Source of the DNA: Candidatus Fibrimonadaceae bacterium
Lineage (GTDB): Bacteria > Fibrobacterota > Fibrobacteria > Fibrobacterales > Fibrobacteraceae
DNA: 64,000 bases
Direction of reading: 5' to 3'
NCBI GenBank assembly: GCA_031281345.1
Contig: JAITFN010000047.1
Span: 1 to 64,000 of the forward strand
Part shown: one piece after another, positions 17,242 through 26,859 of the stretch
Position numbering within the stretch: the stretch's first letter is position 1
Layout of the letters: each line of letters begins with the position of its first letter
Made by a program: the position numbers and the translations under genes
The notes under the pieces: generated by a model
Told to the model about the DNA's origin: nothing
Seen by the model: the letters and a program-made list of their open reading frames with translations, nothing else
Databases searched by the model: none

Positions 17242-19931
17242 TAGAACCCAATAAAAAAAGAACAAGAGTCATACGTTCCGTATTTAAGCAATTATTATTT
17301 GTTTGGCTTGCCTTTTTTCTTATGACATTCATAAGCTATTTGTTTGTAAAAAACATTGTAAACGACTATTTAACTAAAGAAGCGAAAAATGCACTGACTT
17401 ATACGCAATCAAAAATAGCTACCGATTTGCTGCAGGCAGAAACATCCTTGCAAAATATCACGCAAAGCATACGCACTATGATTTTACGTGGTAATTCTGC
17501 AAATGTAATACAGGAATATCTAACTGAAATGACAAAATATTTAATGTCCAATGATACACGGGTATCAGGTTTTAGTGGTGTTTACGGTGTTTTTGATGTA
17601 TTCAAAAATGAGTACCTTGACGGAACAGGAACAGATTGGATTCCAAAAGATTATAACCCAAAAGAACGCCCGTGGTACAAAGCAGCCGTAGCCGCAGGTA
17701 CTGGCGTAGCGGCTACAGCACCTTATGTGGATGCACAAACAGGAGAAATCATAATTTCATATTCAGAGTGTATTCTTGATAATAAAGGCAAGCAGCTTGG
17801 CGTTGTGAGCATGGATTTGTTATTGGATAGAATAATGAAATATGTTATAGACACACGCCTTACCGAGGGTGGCTATGGAATATTATTGAACGAAAATCTG
17901 GAACTTATAGCCTCTCCAACAAAAGAAAATATGGGCAAACATCTCTCTGAATTGCCATACAAAGGTATTTCGGATATAGTGAATAATTTAAAAAATGGTA
18001 TAGATATTTCTGAGCATAAAATAATAATAGACGACAGGCAGAATTCAGAGTTTATTCTGTTTACCAAACGATTTGAAAACGGCTGGAACATGGGAATTTT
18101 AACCCCTAAGGATCAATACTATCAAAAAGTAAAGAAGATGAGACTATTCATCGCTCTTTTGTGTGTATTTTTGGCAGCGGCACTTAGTTTTATATTATTC
18201 AGCCTTAGCGTAGCAAAACAGAAATCCGATGAAAAAAATCAGTTGGCAGAAGCCGCATCAAAAGCCAAGAGCGATTTTCTCGCCAAGATGAGCCACGAAA
18301 TAAGAACGCCTATGAATGCGATAATAGGAATGGCAGAAATGGCATTGCGCGAGTATATATCAGATGCTGCTCGCGAGCATCTTATCACAATTAAAAAAGC
18401 TGGATCCAATCTTTTATCCATAATCAACGACATTTTGGATTTTTCAAAGATAGAGAGTGGAAAATTGGAAATAATTCAGAGAAATTATTTGTTTTCATCT
18501 CTGATAAATGATGTAGTGAGCATTATTAAGATGCGTATCGTGGACTCAAATCTGAGTTTTGTGGTGAATATAGACCCCAATGTTCCCAATTCTCTTTTTG
18601 GAGACGAAATTAGAATAAGACAGGTTTTGCTGAACATATTGAGCAATGCCGTTAAATACACAAAAAAAGGCTTTATCTCCTTTTCTGTAAACGGAGAAAT
18701 AACCGGAGACACAGTTATTTTAACCATAGAGGTTACCGATAGCGGCATAGGTATAAAAAAAGAAGATTTGGAAAAATTGTTTGATGATTTTGTGCGATTT
18801 GATTTTGCGGTCAATAAAGATGTAGAGGGTACGGGGCTTGGGCTTGCCATAACAAAAAATCTCATTAAAATGATGAACGGAAATATAAGCGTTCAGTCGG
18901 AATATGGCAAAGGCAGCACATTCACAGTTAAATTGCCGCAGAAAATACGCTCTCGCGAATCTTTTGATGCTATTAAAAGCGATAGCGTAGCGATTAAGTT
19001 CAATGCTCCAAAAGCAAGAATTCTCATTGTGGATGATATTGATACGAATTTAAAGGTAGCCAAAGGTTTAATGTTGCCTTACAAAATGCAGATTGATTTG
19101 TGCTCAAGTGGCATTGAAGCAATTGAAAGGATAAAAGCAAATGATTACGACTTAGTGTTTATGGATCACATGATGCCAGAAATGGATGGCATTGAGGCTA
19201 CAAAGCTAATAAGGAAAACTCACGCAAATTTGCCGATTATCGCACTAACCGCCAACGCTGTTTCTGGCACAAAGGAAATGTTCCTCTCAAACGGCTTCAG
19301 CGATTTTTTATCAAAACCCATAGACATCATTAAATTGAATTCTATTTTGGAAAAATGGCTGCCAGAGGAAAAACAAGAAAAAATGATGGAAACTGCGCAC
19401 GAAAGTTTAAATGTAAACTTAGAAATACTTGACACATTCCACAAAGACGGGCTTAAAAAAATAAAAGAAATCAAAGAATGTTTGGAAACTGATAATTACC
19501 ATCTGTACACCATTTATATCCACGCACTGAAAAGCGCAAGCGCAAGTGTAGGAGCTTTGGATTTATCCGAAATGGCAAAACTCTTGGAAATGGCAGGGAA
19601 ACAAGGGGATTTTACATACATAAAACATAACACATCTAAATTTTTAACTGCTTTGGAAAATCTTTTAGATAACATAAATGCTACTCTTTTAGAAAACAAG
19701 AGAAATGAACAAGAAGGTCCAGTTGATTTTGAAGCCCTGAAAGTAGAACTTAATAAGCTAAAAGAAGCTATTGGCATTTTTGACTCCGATGCCATTGACA
19801 AGGCAACCACATCTCTGAGAGCATTTACACAGGTGGCAGAAGTGGAAAATATTTTGCAAAAAACATTGACTGGAGAATATGATGAAGTTGTGGCTATAAT
19901 AGATAATTTAGCGGAGAATACGTTTCTATGA
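17238..19931 (+). CDS. Hybrid sensor histidine kinase with Cache, receiver and Hpt domains (HK2)
   Basis: The 897-residue protein shares its dCache sensor with HK1 (YNPKERPWYKAA) and has HisKA (His353), an HATPase with DSGIGI and GTGLGLAITK, a receiver (Asp643 in LVFMDHMMPE) and an Hpt domain with HALKSASASVG (His762). A C-terminal helical stretch of about 80 residues follows. All parts for an intramolecular His-Asp-His relay are present, so it can pass phosphate to a separate regulator such as the receiver-HD-GYP protein it overlaps by 4 nt. Confidence 0.95.
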   Translation: MIEPNKKRTRVIRSVFKQLLFVWLAFFLMTFISYLFVKNIVNDYLTKEAKNALTYTQSKIATDLLQAETSLQNITQSIRTMILRGNSANVIQEYLTEMTKYLMSNDTRVSGFSGVYGVFDVFKNEYLDGTGTDWIPKDYNPKERPWYKAAVAAGTGVAATAPYVDAQTGEIIISYSECILDNKGKQLGVVSMDLLLDRIMKYVIDTRLTEGGYGILLNENLELIASPTKENMGKHLSELPYKGISDIVNNLKNGIDISEHKIIIDDRQNSEFILFTKRFENGWNMGILTPKDQYYQKVKKMRLFIALLCVFLAAALSFILFSLSVAKQKSDEKNQLAEAASKAKSDFLAKMSHEIRTPMNAIIGMAEMALREYISDAAREHLITIKKAGSNLLSIINDILDFSKIESGKLEIIQRNYLFSSLINDVVSIIKMRIVDSNLSFVVNIDPNVPNSLFGDEIRIRQVLLNILSNAVKYTKKGFISFSVNGEITGDTVILTIEVTDSGIGIKKEDLEKLFDDFVRFDFAVNKDVEGTGLGLAITKNLIKMMNGNISVQSEYGKGSTFTVKLPQKIRSRESFDAIKSDSVAIKFNAPKARILIVDDIDTNLKVAKGLMLPYKMQIDLCSSGIEAIERIKANDYDLVFMDHMMPEMDGIEATKLIRKTHANLPIIALTANAVSGTKEMFLSNGFSDFLSKPIDIIKLNSILEKWLPEEKQEKMMETAHESLNVNLEILDTFHKDGLKKIKEIKECLETDNYHLYTIYIHALKSASASVGALDLSEMAKLLEMAGKQGDFTYIKHNTSKFLTALENLLDNINATLLENKRNEQEGPVDFEALKVELNKLKEAIGIFDSDAIDKATTSLRAFTQVAEVENILQKTLTGEYDEVVAIIDNLAENTFL
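18761..19019 (+). repeat. Paralogue block shared with 23540-23798
   Basis: By eye this 259-nt block of HK2, from the ATPase C-terminal half into the linker before the receiver, differs from the HK4 block at 23540-23798 at about ten positions. That is much closer than the surrounding parts of the same two genes. Confidence 0.75.
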
Positions 19932-22330
19932 TTAAAAAAATATCAAAACACTTTACTTTAGTTCTTTTCTTTGTTTCATTTTTAACACTCTTTGTGGTGT
20001 CTATTGTCGTAAATCATTTTATCAATTTTTCTGTACGTACAATGGAATACAATATAGAACGCCGCGTGATTTCTGTAGCTGAATATCTGGCAAGTTCCGT
20101 AAGCTCAGATGAACTGGATAAATACCAAAAAGTAGAAGATATGGAACTCCAATCGTACAAAGATTTGCGCAAAAAATTGTTGGAATTTTCCAAAAAAAAC
20201 GATGTTAAATATGCGTATTTTATTCGTCCTTTAAAGGATTCAATGCAGTTGCAGTATATAGTGGACAATGATTTTAACGAGGAAACACGTGTTGGTTTGG
20301 ATACTCCGCCTTATGATGCGCGCCCCCTGCATTGGATATTGCCAACATTGGAAGGGCAATCCTCTTTTTCTGGTTTGGGCAATTACACTCCTGGCTGGGA
20401 AGGACTGCTAACTAGCTATGTACCTATTTTTGACAAAGATGGCAAAGTTAAAGCGATTGCCGGAGTGGATATAGAAGAGCAAGATATTGCATCTGCTAGG
20501 AAAAAGATATCCATTCTTACTGTGATTCAAATTATTTCCATAGTGCTTGTGTTCATAAGCGGTTTGTTGAGTCTTCTTCGTTTTCACGGAGAAGCCCGCA
20601 AAGCAGAAAAAGCACAAATCAAAGCGGATGAAGCCAATGAAACCAAATCTAAATTTTTGGCAAATATGAGCCATGAAATAAGAACTCCGATGAACGCAAT
20701 AATAGGAATGGCAGAACTTGCCCTGCGCGAAAATATGACTTCTATTGCAAAGGAATATATTTTAACAATTAAACAAGCTGGGACAAACCTTTTATCCATA
20801 ATCAATGATATTCTGGACTTTTCAAAAATAGAAAGCGGCAAGCTAGAAATCGTTTCAGTTAATTATATGTTTTCATCTTTGATAAACGACGTAGTAAACA
20901 TTATCAAAATGAGAGTTACAGATTCAAGATTGCGATTTGATATAAACATAGATAGTAATATACCGAATGTTCTTTTTGGAGATGAAGTAAGAATACGGCA
21001 GGTGTTGCTAAATATATTGAGCAACGCCGTTAAGTACACAAAAAAAGGTTTTGTCTCTTTTTCTGTAAATGGAGAAATAACCAAAGATACAGTTTTTTTA
21101 ACTATGACGGTTGCAGATAGCGGCATAGGCATAAAAAAGGAAAATCTGAAAAAATTATTCGAAGATTTTGTTCGGTTAGATTTTACGATCAATAAAGATA
21201 TAGAAGGTACGGGGCTTGGGCTTGCCATAACGAAAAAACTTGTGGATGCTATGGGTGGAAACATAAGCGTTCAGTCGGAATATGGCAAAGGCAGCACATT
21301 CATCGTTAAATTGCCGCAAAAAATACTTTCTCACGAACCTTTCGGTAATATTGGAACTCTAAAAGAACGCAGCAACGATGACCTAATAATTAAATTCAAT
21401 GCTCCAAAGGCAAGGGTTCTTATTGTGGATGACATTGATACAAATTTGAAGATAGCCAAAGGCTTGATGCTGCCTTACAAAATGCAGGTTGATCTGTGTC
21501 TTAGCGGCATTGAAGCAATTGAAAGGGTAAAAGCAAGTGATTACGACTTAGTATTTATGGATTATATGATGCCGCAAATGGATGGCATTGAGGCCACGAA
21601 GCACATAAGGGAAACGTATGCAAATCTGCCAATTATCGCCCTAACCGCCAACGCTGTTTCTGGTGCAAAGGAAATGTTTCTCTCAAACGGCTTTAACGAT
21701 TTTCTGTCAAAACCCATAGACACCATTAAACTGAATTCTATTTTGGAAAAATGGCTGCCAGAGGAAAAACAAGAAAAAGCAATAGAAACTGTGTACGCGA
21801 GTTCAAATGTAAATTTAGAAATACTCGACACATTCTATAAAGACGGGCTTAAAAAAATAAAAGAAATAAAAAAATGTTTGGAAACGGAAAACTACCATTT
21901 ATACACAATATATGTCCACGCACTGAAAAGCGCAAGCGCAAGCATAGGAGCTTTGGATTTATCCGAAAAGGCAAAGCTCTTGGAAATGGCAGGGAAACAA
22001 GGAGATTTTACATACATAAAACATAACACATTTAAGTTTTTAACCGCTTTGGAAAATCTTTTAGATAACATAAATGCTACTCTTTTAGCAAACAAGAGAA
22101 ATGAAAAAGAAGGTACTGTTGATTTTGATGCCATGAAAATAGAGCTTAATAAGCTAAAAGAGGCTATTGGTATTTTAGATTCCGATGCCATTGACGAGGC
22201 AACCACATCTTTGAGGGCATTTACACAGGTGGCAGACGTAGAAGATATTTTGCAAAAAATTTTAATTGGAGAATATGAAGAAGCCGTCTCTATAATAGAT
22301 GCCTTGACGGAAGAAATTAAAAATGGATAA
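19928..22330 (+). CDS. Hybrid sensor histidine kinase with receiver and Hpt domains (HK3)
   Basis: The 800-residue protein has a different sensor from HK1 and HK2: one N-terminal membrane helix, an extracytoplasmic domain of about 160 residues with KYAYFIRPL and GVDIEEQDI, and a second helix near 200. HisKA (His249), HATPase, receiver (Asp545 in LVFMDYMMPQ) and Hpt (HALKSASASIG, His664) follow. The kinase, receiver and Hpt parts are close paralogues of HK2. It overlaps HK2 and HK4 by 4 and 8 nt. Confidence 0.95.
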   Translation: MIKKISKHFTLVLFFVSFLTLFVVSIVVNHFINFSVRTMEYNIERRVISVAEYLASSVSSDELDKYQKVEDMELQSYKDLRKKLLEFSKKNDVKYAYFIRPLKDSMQLQYIVDNDFNEETRVGLDTPPYDARPLHWILPTLEGQSSFSGLGNYTPGWEGLLTSYVPIFDKDGKVKAIAGVDIEEQDIASARKKISILTVIQIISIVLVFISGLLSLLRFHGEARKAEKAQIKADEANETKSKFLANMSHEIRTPMNAIIGMAELALRENMTSIAKEYILTIKQAGTNLLSIINDILDFSKIESGKLEIVSVNYMFSSLINDVVNIIKMRVTDSRLRFDINIDSNIPNVLFGDEVRIRQVLLNILSNAVKYTKKGFVSFSVNGEITKDTVFLTMTVADSGIGIKKENLKKLFEDFVRLDFTINKDIEGTGLGLAITKKLVDAMGGNISVQSEYGKGSTFIVKLPQKILSHEPFGNIGTLKERSNDDLIIKFNAPKARVLIVDDIDTNLKIAKGLMLPYKMQVDLCLSGIEAIERVKASDYDLVFMDYMMPQMDGIEATKHIRETYANLPIIALTANAVSGAKEMFLSNGFNDFLSKPIDTIKLNSILEKWLPEEKQEKAIETVYASSNVNLEILDTFYKDGLKKIKEIKKCLETENYHLYTIYVHALKSASASIGALDLSEKAKLLEMAGKQGDFTYIKHNTFKFLTALENLLDNINATLLANKRNEKEGTVDFDAMKIELNKLKEAIGILDSDAIDEATTSLRAFTQVADVEDILQKILIGEYEEAVSIIDALTEEIKNG
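20561..20848 (+). repeat. Paralogue block shared with 22962-23249
   Basis: The HK3 block from the second membrane helix through HisKA is nearly identical by eye to the block in HK4 at 22962-23249, with roughly one change per 15 nt. Confidence 0.7.
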
Positions 22331-24164
22331 CAGAATGATTAAAAAAATATCAAAACACCTTGTTTTAAACCTTTTCTTTGTTTCCTTTTTAACGCTTTTT
22401 ATAGTGTCTATTGTCGTAAATCATTTTATCAATATTTCTGTACATACAATGGAATACAATATAGAACACCGCATAATTTCCGTGGCTGAATATTTAGCAA
22501 GTTCCGCGAATATAGATGAATTGGATAAATACCACAAAGTAGAAGACATGGAACTCCAATCATATAAAAATTTGCGCAAAAAACTGCTGGAATTTTCCAA
22601 AAAAACTGATGTTAAATATGCGTATTTTATTCGCCCTTTGCAGGATTCAATGCAGTATATAGTGGACAATGATTTTAACGAGAAAACACGAGTTGGTTTG
22701 GATACTCCGCTCTTTGACCCACACTCCGAACCTTGGATATTGTCAGTATTGGAAGGGCAATCTGTTTATTCTGATCTAGGTAATTACGCTCCTAGTTGGG
22801 AAGGGCTGTTGTCTGGTTATGCACCCGTTTTTGACAAAGAAGGCAAAGTTAAAGCTATTGCTGGAGTGGATATAGAAGATAGTGATATTATATTTGCAAA
22901 ACAAATGATATTCATTCTTACGGCGGTCCAAATTATTTCCGTGATACTTGTGTTCATAAGCGGTTTGCTGAGCCTTCTTCGTTTTCACGGAGAAGCCCGC
23001 AAAGCTGAAAAAGCACAAATCAAAGCGGATGAAGCCAATGAAACCAAATCTAAATTTTTGGCAAATATGAGCCATGAAATAAGAACGCCTATGAATGCTA
23101 TAATAGGCATGGCAGAGCTTGCCTTGCGTGAGTATATGACTTCTATTGCAAAGGAATATATTTTAACCGTTAAACAGGCCGGGACAAACCTTTTATCCAT
23201 AATCAATGATATTCTAGACTTTTCAAAAATAGAAAGCGGAAAACTTGAAATAATTCCGATTAACTATAAGTTTTCATTTCTGATAAACGACGTAGTAAAT
23301 ATTATCAGAATGATGATTACAGATTCAAGATTGCGATTTGAGATAAATATAGACAGCAAAATACCGAATATGCTTTTTGGAGACGAAATTAGAATAAGAC
23401 AAGTGTTGCTGAACATATTGGGCAACGCCGTTAAGTACACAAAAAAAGGTTTTATATCATTTTCCGTAAACGGAGAAATAATCGGAGATACAATTCTTTT
23501 AACTATGACTGTTGCAGATAGCGGCATAGGCATAAGAAAAGAAGACTTGGAAAAATTGTTTGATGATTTTGTGCGATTTGATTTTGCGGTCAATAAAGAT
23601 GTAGAGGGTACGGGGCTTGGGCTTGCCATAACAAAAAATCTCGTTAAAATGATGAACGGAAATATAAGCGTTCAGTCGGAATATGGCAAAGGTAGCACAT
23701 TCACAGTTAAATTGCCACAGAAAATACGCTACTGCGAATCTTTTGATGCTATTAAAAGCGATAGCGTAACGATTAAATTCAATGCTCCAAAGGCAAGAAT
23801 TCTTGTTGTGGATGATATTGATACAAATTTAAAGGTAGCCAAGGGTTTAATGCTACCTTACAAAATGCAGGTTGATCTGTGTCTTAGCGGCATTGAAGCA
23901 ATTGAAAGGGTAAAAGCAAATGATTACGACTTAGTGTTCATGGATCACATGATGCCAGAAATGAATGGCATTGAGGCCACGAAGCGCATAAGAAAAATGT
24001 ATGCAAATCTGCCAATTATCGCCCTAACAGTCAACGCTGTTTCTGGTGCAAAGGAAATGTTTCTCTCAAACGGTTTCAGCGATTTTTTATCAAAACCCAT
24101 AGACATCATTAAGTTGAATTCTATTTTGGAAAAATGGCTGCCAGAGGATAAACGGGAAAATTAA
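22323..24164 (+). CDS. Mosaic hybrid sensor histidine kinase without Hpt (HK4)
   Basis: The 613-residue protein has the HK3-type sensor, HisKA (His251), HATPase (DSGIGI, GTGLGLAITK) and a receiver (Asp541 in LVFMDHMMPE). It ends just after the receiver, where HK2 and HK3 continue into an Hpt domain. The N-terminal half follows HK3 and the ATPase-to-linker part follows HK2 almost base for base, suggesting recombination among the tandem copies. MIKKISKH at 22335 is an alternative start that aligns with the HK3 start. It may depend on the Hpt of a neighbour. Confidence 0.93.
   Translation: MDNRMIKKISKHLVLNLFFVSFLTLFIVSIVVNHFINISVHTMEYNIEHRIISVAEYLASSANIDELDKYHKVEDMELQSYKNLRKKLLEFSKKTDVKYAYFIRPLQDSMQYIVDNDFNEKTRVGLDTPLFDPHSEPWILSVLEGQSVYSDLGNYAPSWEGLLSGYAPVFDKEGKVKAIAGVDIEDSDIIFAKQMIFILTAVQIISVILVFISGLLSLLRFHGEARKAEKAQIKADEANETKSKFLANMSHEIRTPMNAIIGMAELALREYMTSIAKEYILTVKQAGTNLLSIINDILDFSKIESGKLEIIPINYKFSFLINDVVNIIRMMITDSRLRFEINIDSKIPNMLFGDEIRIRQVLLNILGNAVKYTKKGFISFSVNGEIIGDTILLTMTVADSGIGIRKEDLEKLFDDFVRFDFAVNKDVEGTGLGLAITKNLVKMMNGNISVQSEYGKGSTFTVKLPQKIRYCESFDAIKSDSVTIKFNAPKARILVVDDIDTNLKVAKGLMLPYKMQVDLCLSGIEAIERVKANDYDLVFMDHMMPEMNGIEATKRIRKMYANLPIIALTVNAVSGAKEMFLSNGFSDFLSKPIDIIKLNSILEKWLPEDKREN
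22962..23249 (+). repeat. Paralogue block shared with 20561-20848 (HK3-like part of HK4)
   Basis: This is the second member of the near-identical pair described for HK3. It covers the membrane helix, linker and phospho-acceptor helix of HK4. Confidence 0.7.
23540..23798 (+). repeat. Paralogue block shared with 18761-19019 (HK2-like part of HK4)
   Basis: This is the second member of the near-identical HK2/HK4 pair. Identity drops after it, and around 23865-23935 HK4 again reads like HK3. Confidence 0.75.
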
Positions 24165-24170
24165 AAATTC

Positions 24171-24176
24171 TATATT
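24171..24176 (+). promoter_or_regulatory. -10 box, leaderless start of valS
   Basis: AATTCTATATT begins directly after the HK4 stop and ends 7 nt before the valS ATG, with no Shine-Dalgarno. Confidence 0.55.
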
Positions 24177-24183
24177 TAAGTCA

Positions 24184-26859
24184 ATGGAAACACGTTACAA
24201 CCACAAAGATATAGAAGAAAAATGGCTCAAAAATTGGAATGAGCAAAAGAATTTCAAACCTGCTAGCGATGTGAGCAAAAGCAGTTCCGAGCATTTTTCC
24301 ATTGTAATTCCGCCACCAAATGTAACAGGTGCATTGCACCTAGGTCATGCGCTCAACAACACCATTCAAGACATTCTAATTCGCTATAACAGAAAGCTAG
24401 GCAAAAACACACTCTGGATTCCCGGCACAGACCACGCCGGAATCGCAACGCAGGCTGTTGTGGAAAAACGATTGCTCAAAGATGAAAAGAAAACCCGCCA
24501 CGATTTAGGCAGGGAAGAACTTGTAAAGAGAATTTGGGACTGGAAAAATGAATACGAAGCTCGCATAACAAGTCAGTTGAAATTGCTAGGTTCAAGCTGC
24601 GACTGGGACAGGCAAAGATTTACGCTAGACCCTATGTGTGCAAAAGCGGTTCGCTATGCCTTCTTTAACCTTTTTAAAAAAGGCTTGATTTTCAGAGGCA
24701 AAAGACTTGTGAATTGGGACACACATTTGCACACCGCTGTTGCAGACGATGAAATTTACCACGAAAATGTAAAAGGCCATTTTTGGACATTCAAATATCC
24801 ACTCGCAGACGGCAGCGGCTACATTCCCGTTGCAACAACCAGACCCGAAACAATTTTGGGCGACACTGCGGTTGCAGTTCACCCCGAAGATGAACGCTAT
24901 AAAAAATTCATTGGCAAAACTTTGAAAGTACCTTTTGTGAACAGAGAAATTCCAGTTATCGCAGATGCTATTTTGGTGGACAGGGAATTTGGAACAGGCT
25001 CGGTTAAAGTTACCCCCGCACACGATCCAAACGATTACGCAACAGGGCTTCGCCACAAACTCCCGATGATCAACATATTAAACGAAGACGGTTCGTTGAA
25101 TGAAAATGCAGGTGAGTTCAAGGGCTTGAAAGGAGAGAAAGCGAGAGCTGCCGTTGTAGAAGGCTTGGAAAAAGAGAGTCTTTTGATAAAAGTAGAAGAC
25201 CACGAAATGCAGGTTGGAAAAAGCGACCGCTCAAAAACGATAATTGAACCGTATTTGAGCGACCAATGGTTTGTGAAAATGGACAAATTGGCAGAGAAGG
25301 CAATGCAAGCCGTTGAAAGCGGAGAAGTGAAATTCACACCTGCGCGCTATGCAAAAAATTATCTTAATTGGCTAGGCGAAAAACGCGACTGGTGCATAAG
25401 CCGCCAACTCTGGTGGGGGCATCAAATTCCTATATGGTATGCAAGCTCCGAACCAACACATTTCGCAAACAGAAAAGATATTCATTATTTTAAAGCAGAG
25501 AGCGGCGATTGGCTAGTTTGCTCATTGGAAGAAGATCTGCCAGAAAATGAAAAATTAACGCGAGACCCTGATGTTTTAGACACTTGGTTCAGCTCCGCTC
25601 TTTGGCCCCACAGCACAATGGGCTGGCCCAGCGAAACAGAAGATTTAAAAAATTTCTACCCAACTTCTGTTTTAGTAACCGCACGTGATATAATTTCCCT
25701 TTGGGTAGCTAGAATGGTTATCTTTAGCCAAGAAAATATGGGAAAAATTCCCTTTAACAATGTCTATATAAACCCAACAATTTTAGACGGTCAAGGCAGA
25801 AGAATGAGCAAATCACTCGGCAACGGCGTTGACCCATTGGACATAATAGAAAAATACGGAGCCGACTCCTTACGCTTTGTGATGTGCTCAATATGTACAG
25901 AAAACCAAGAAGCAAGGCTTCCGGTGAAAAAAGAAAAATTAGAAGACGGCAGAGAAATAAACATAAGCGAAAAATTCGAAATAGGTCGCAACTTCGGCAA
26001 CAAACTTTGGAACGCCGCCAGATTTCTTCAACCACATATATCGGGAGAATCGGTGAATCGGGAGAACCTAAGTTCAGACAACCTAGAAGACAAATGGATA
26101 CTATCTCGCCTGAACACCGTTATCAAAGAAACTCAAAACGCCATTGCAAACTACCGCTTCTCCGAATATGCCGCCACAATATACCATTTTGTTTGGGACG
26201 ATTTGTGCAGTCGTTATTTGGAAATAAAAAAAGGTGAAATCTCAAAAGAATCCAGTTCTTTGCTCTCTTATTCGCTTTACACAGTTTTAGATTTGTTGCA
26301 CCCAATTATGCCCTTTATAACAGAAGAGTTAAACGACATTCTATTCCCAAATTCGCAAAGGGTTATTTTAAGGGAATTTCCAAAAGCAAACGAAAATTTA
26401 ATAAACGCGGAAATAGAAAAACAATTTGAAGATATATTTACCATTGTGGAAGCGGTGCGTTCAGTGCGAGGTCGCTATTCCATAGCTCCATCCCAAAAAA
26501 TTACCGCTGTTGCAAAAACCACAGTGGATTTAAAATCCAGTAAATCAATGATAGAAGATTTAGGATTATGCAGTTTTGAGCTTGGAGAAAAACCAGCATT
26601 CAGCGCGAGTGTTGTTATACCAGGCGGAGAAGTTTTTGTTCCTTTGGAAGGAATTTTGAATAAAGAAACTGAAATTGCCCGCCTCAAAAAAGAAATTGAA
26701 AAAGCGGAGAGTTTTGCGGCGAGCATTGAGAAAAAACTTTCCAACGAAAACTTTGTGAAGAATGCACCTGTTGCTGTGATAGACGGCGAGAAACAGAAAT
26801 TAGCTACGCAAAGGGATATTGTGGAGAAGTGCAAGGTGGCACTAACAGAGCTAACTTAA
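24184..26859 (+). CDS. valS: Valyl-tRNA synthetase
   Basis: The 891-residue class I synthetase has the HIGH-type motif in PPPNVTGALHLGHALN, an editing domain with TTRPETILGDTAVAVHP, the KMSKS-type motif RRMSKSLGNGVDP near residue 541, and a C-terminal coiled coil (from NKETEIARLKKEIEKAE) that binds tRNA. The length and order are typical. It charges tRNA-Val and edits Thr-tRNA-Val. The stop overlaps the convergent purC stop by 4 nt. Confidence 0.98.
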   Translation: METRYNHKDIEEKWLKNWNEQKNFKPASDVSKSSSEHFSIVIPPPNVTGALHLGHALNNTIQDILIRYNRKLGKNTLWIPGTDHAGIATQAVVEKRLLKDEKKTRHDLGREELVKRIWDWKNEYEARITSQLKLLGSSCDWDRQRFTLDPMCAKAVRYAFFNLFKKGLIFRGKRLVNWDTHLHTAVADDEIYHENVKGHFWTFKYPLADGSGYIPVATTRPETILGDTAVAVHPEDERYKKFIGKTLKVPFVNREIPVIADAILVDREFGTGSVKVTPAHDPNDYATGLRHKLPMINILNEDGSLNENAGEFKGLKGEKARAAVVEGLEKESLLIKVEDHEMQVGKSDRSKTIIEPYLSDQWFVKMDKLAEKAMQAVESGEVKFTPARYAKNYLNWLGEKRDWCISRQLWWGHQIPIWYASSEPTHFANRKDIHYFKAESGDWLVCSLEEDLPENEKLTRDPDVLDTWFSSALWPHSTMGWPSETEDLKNFYPTSVLVTARDIISLWVARMVIFSQENMGKIPFNNVYINPTILDGQGRRMSKSLGNGVDPLDIIEKYGADSLRFVMCSICTENQEARLPVKKEKLEDGREINISEKFEIGRNFGNKLWNAARFLQPHISGESVNRENLSSDNLEDKWILSRLNTVIKETQNAIANYRFSEYAATIYHFVWDDLCSRYLEIKKGEISKESSSLLSYSLYTVLDLLHPIMPFITEELNDILFPNSQRVILREFPKANENLINAEIEKQFEDIFTIVEAVRSVRGRYSIAPSQKITAVAKTTVDLKSSKSMIEDLGLCSFELGEKPAFSASVVIPGGEVFVPLEGILNKETEIARLKKEIEKAESFAASIEKKLSNENFVKNAPVAVIDGEKQKLATQRDIVEKCKVALTELT

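Noticed and set aside
25884-26237. 117-codon plus-strand frame rich in Arg and Lys
   Set aside because: It is another reading frame inside valS, which is intact and well conserved there.
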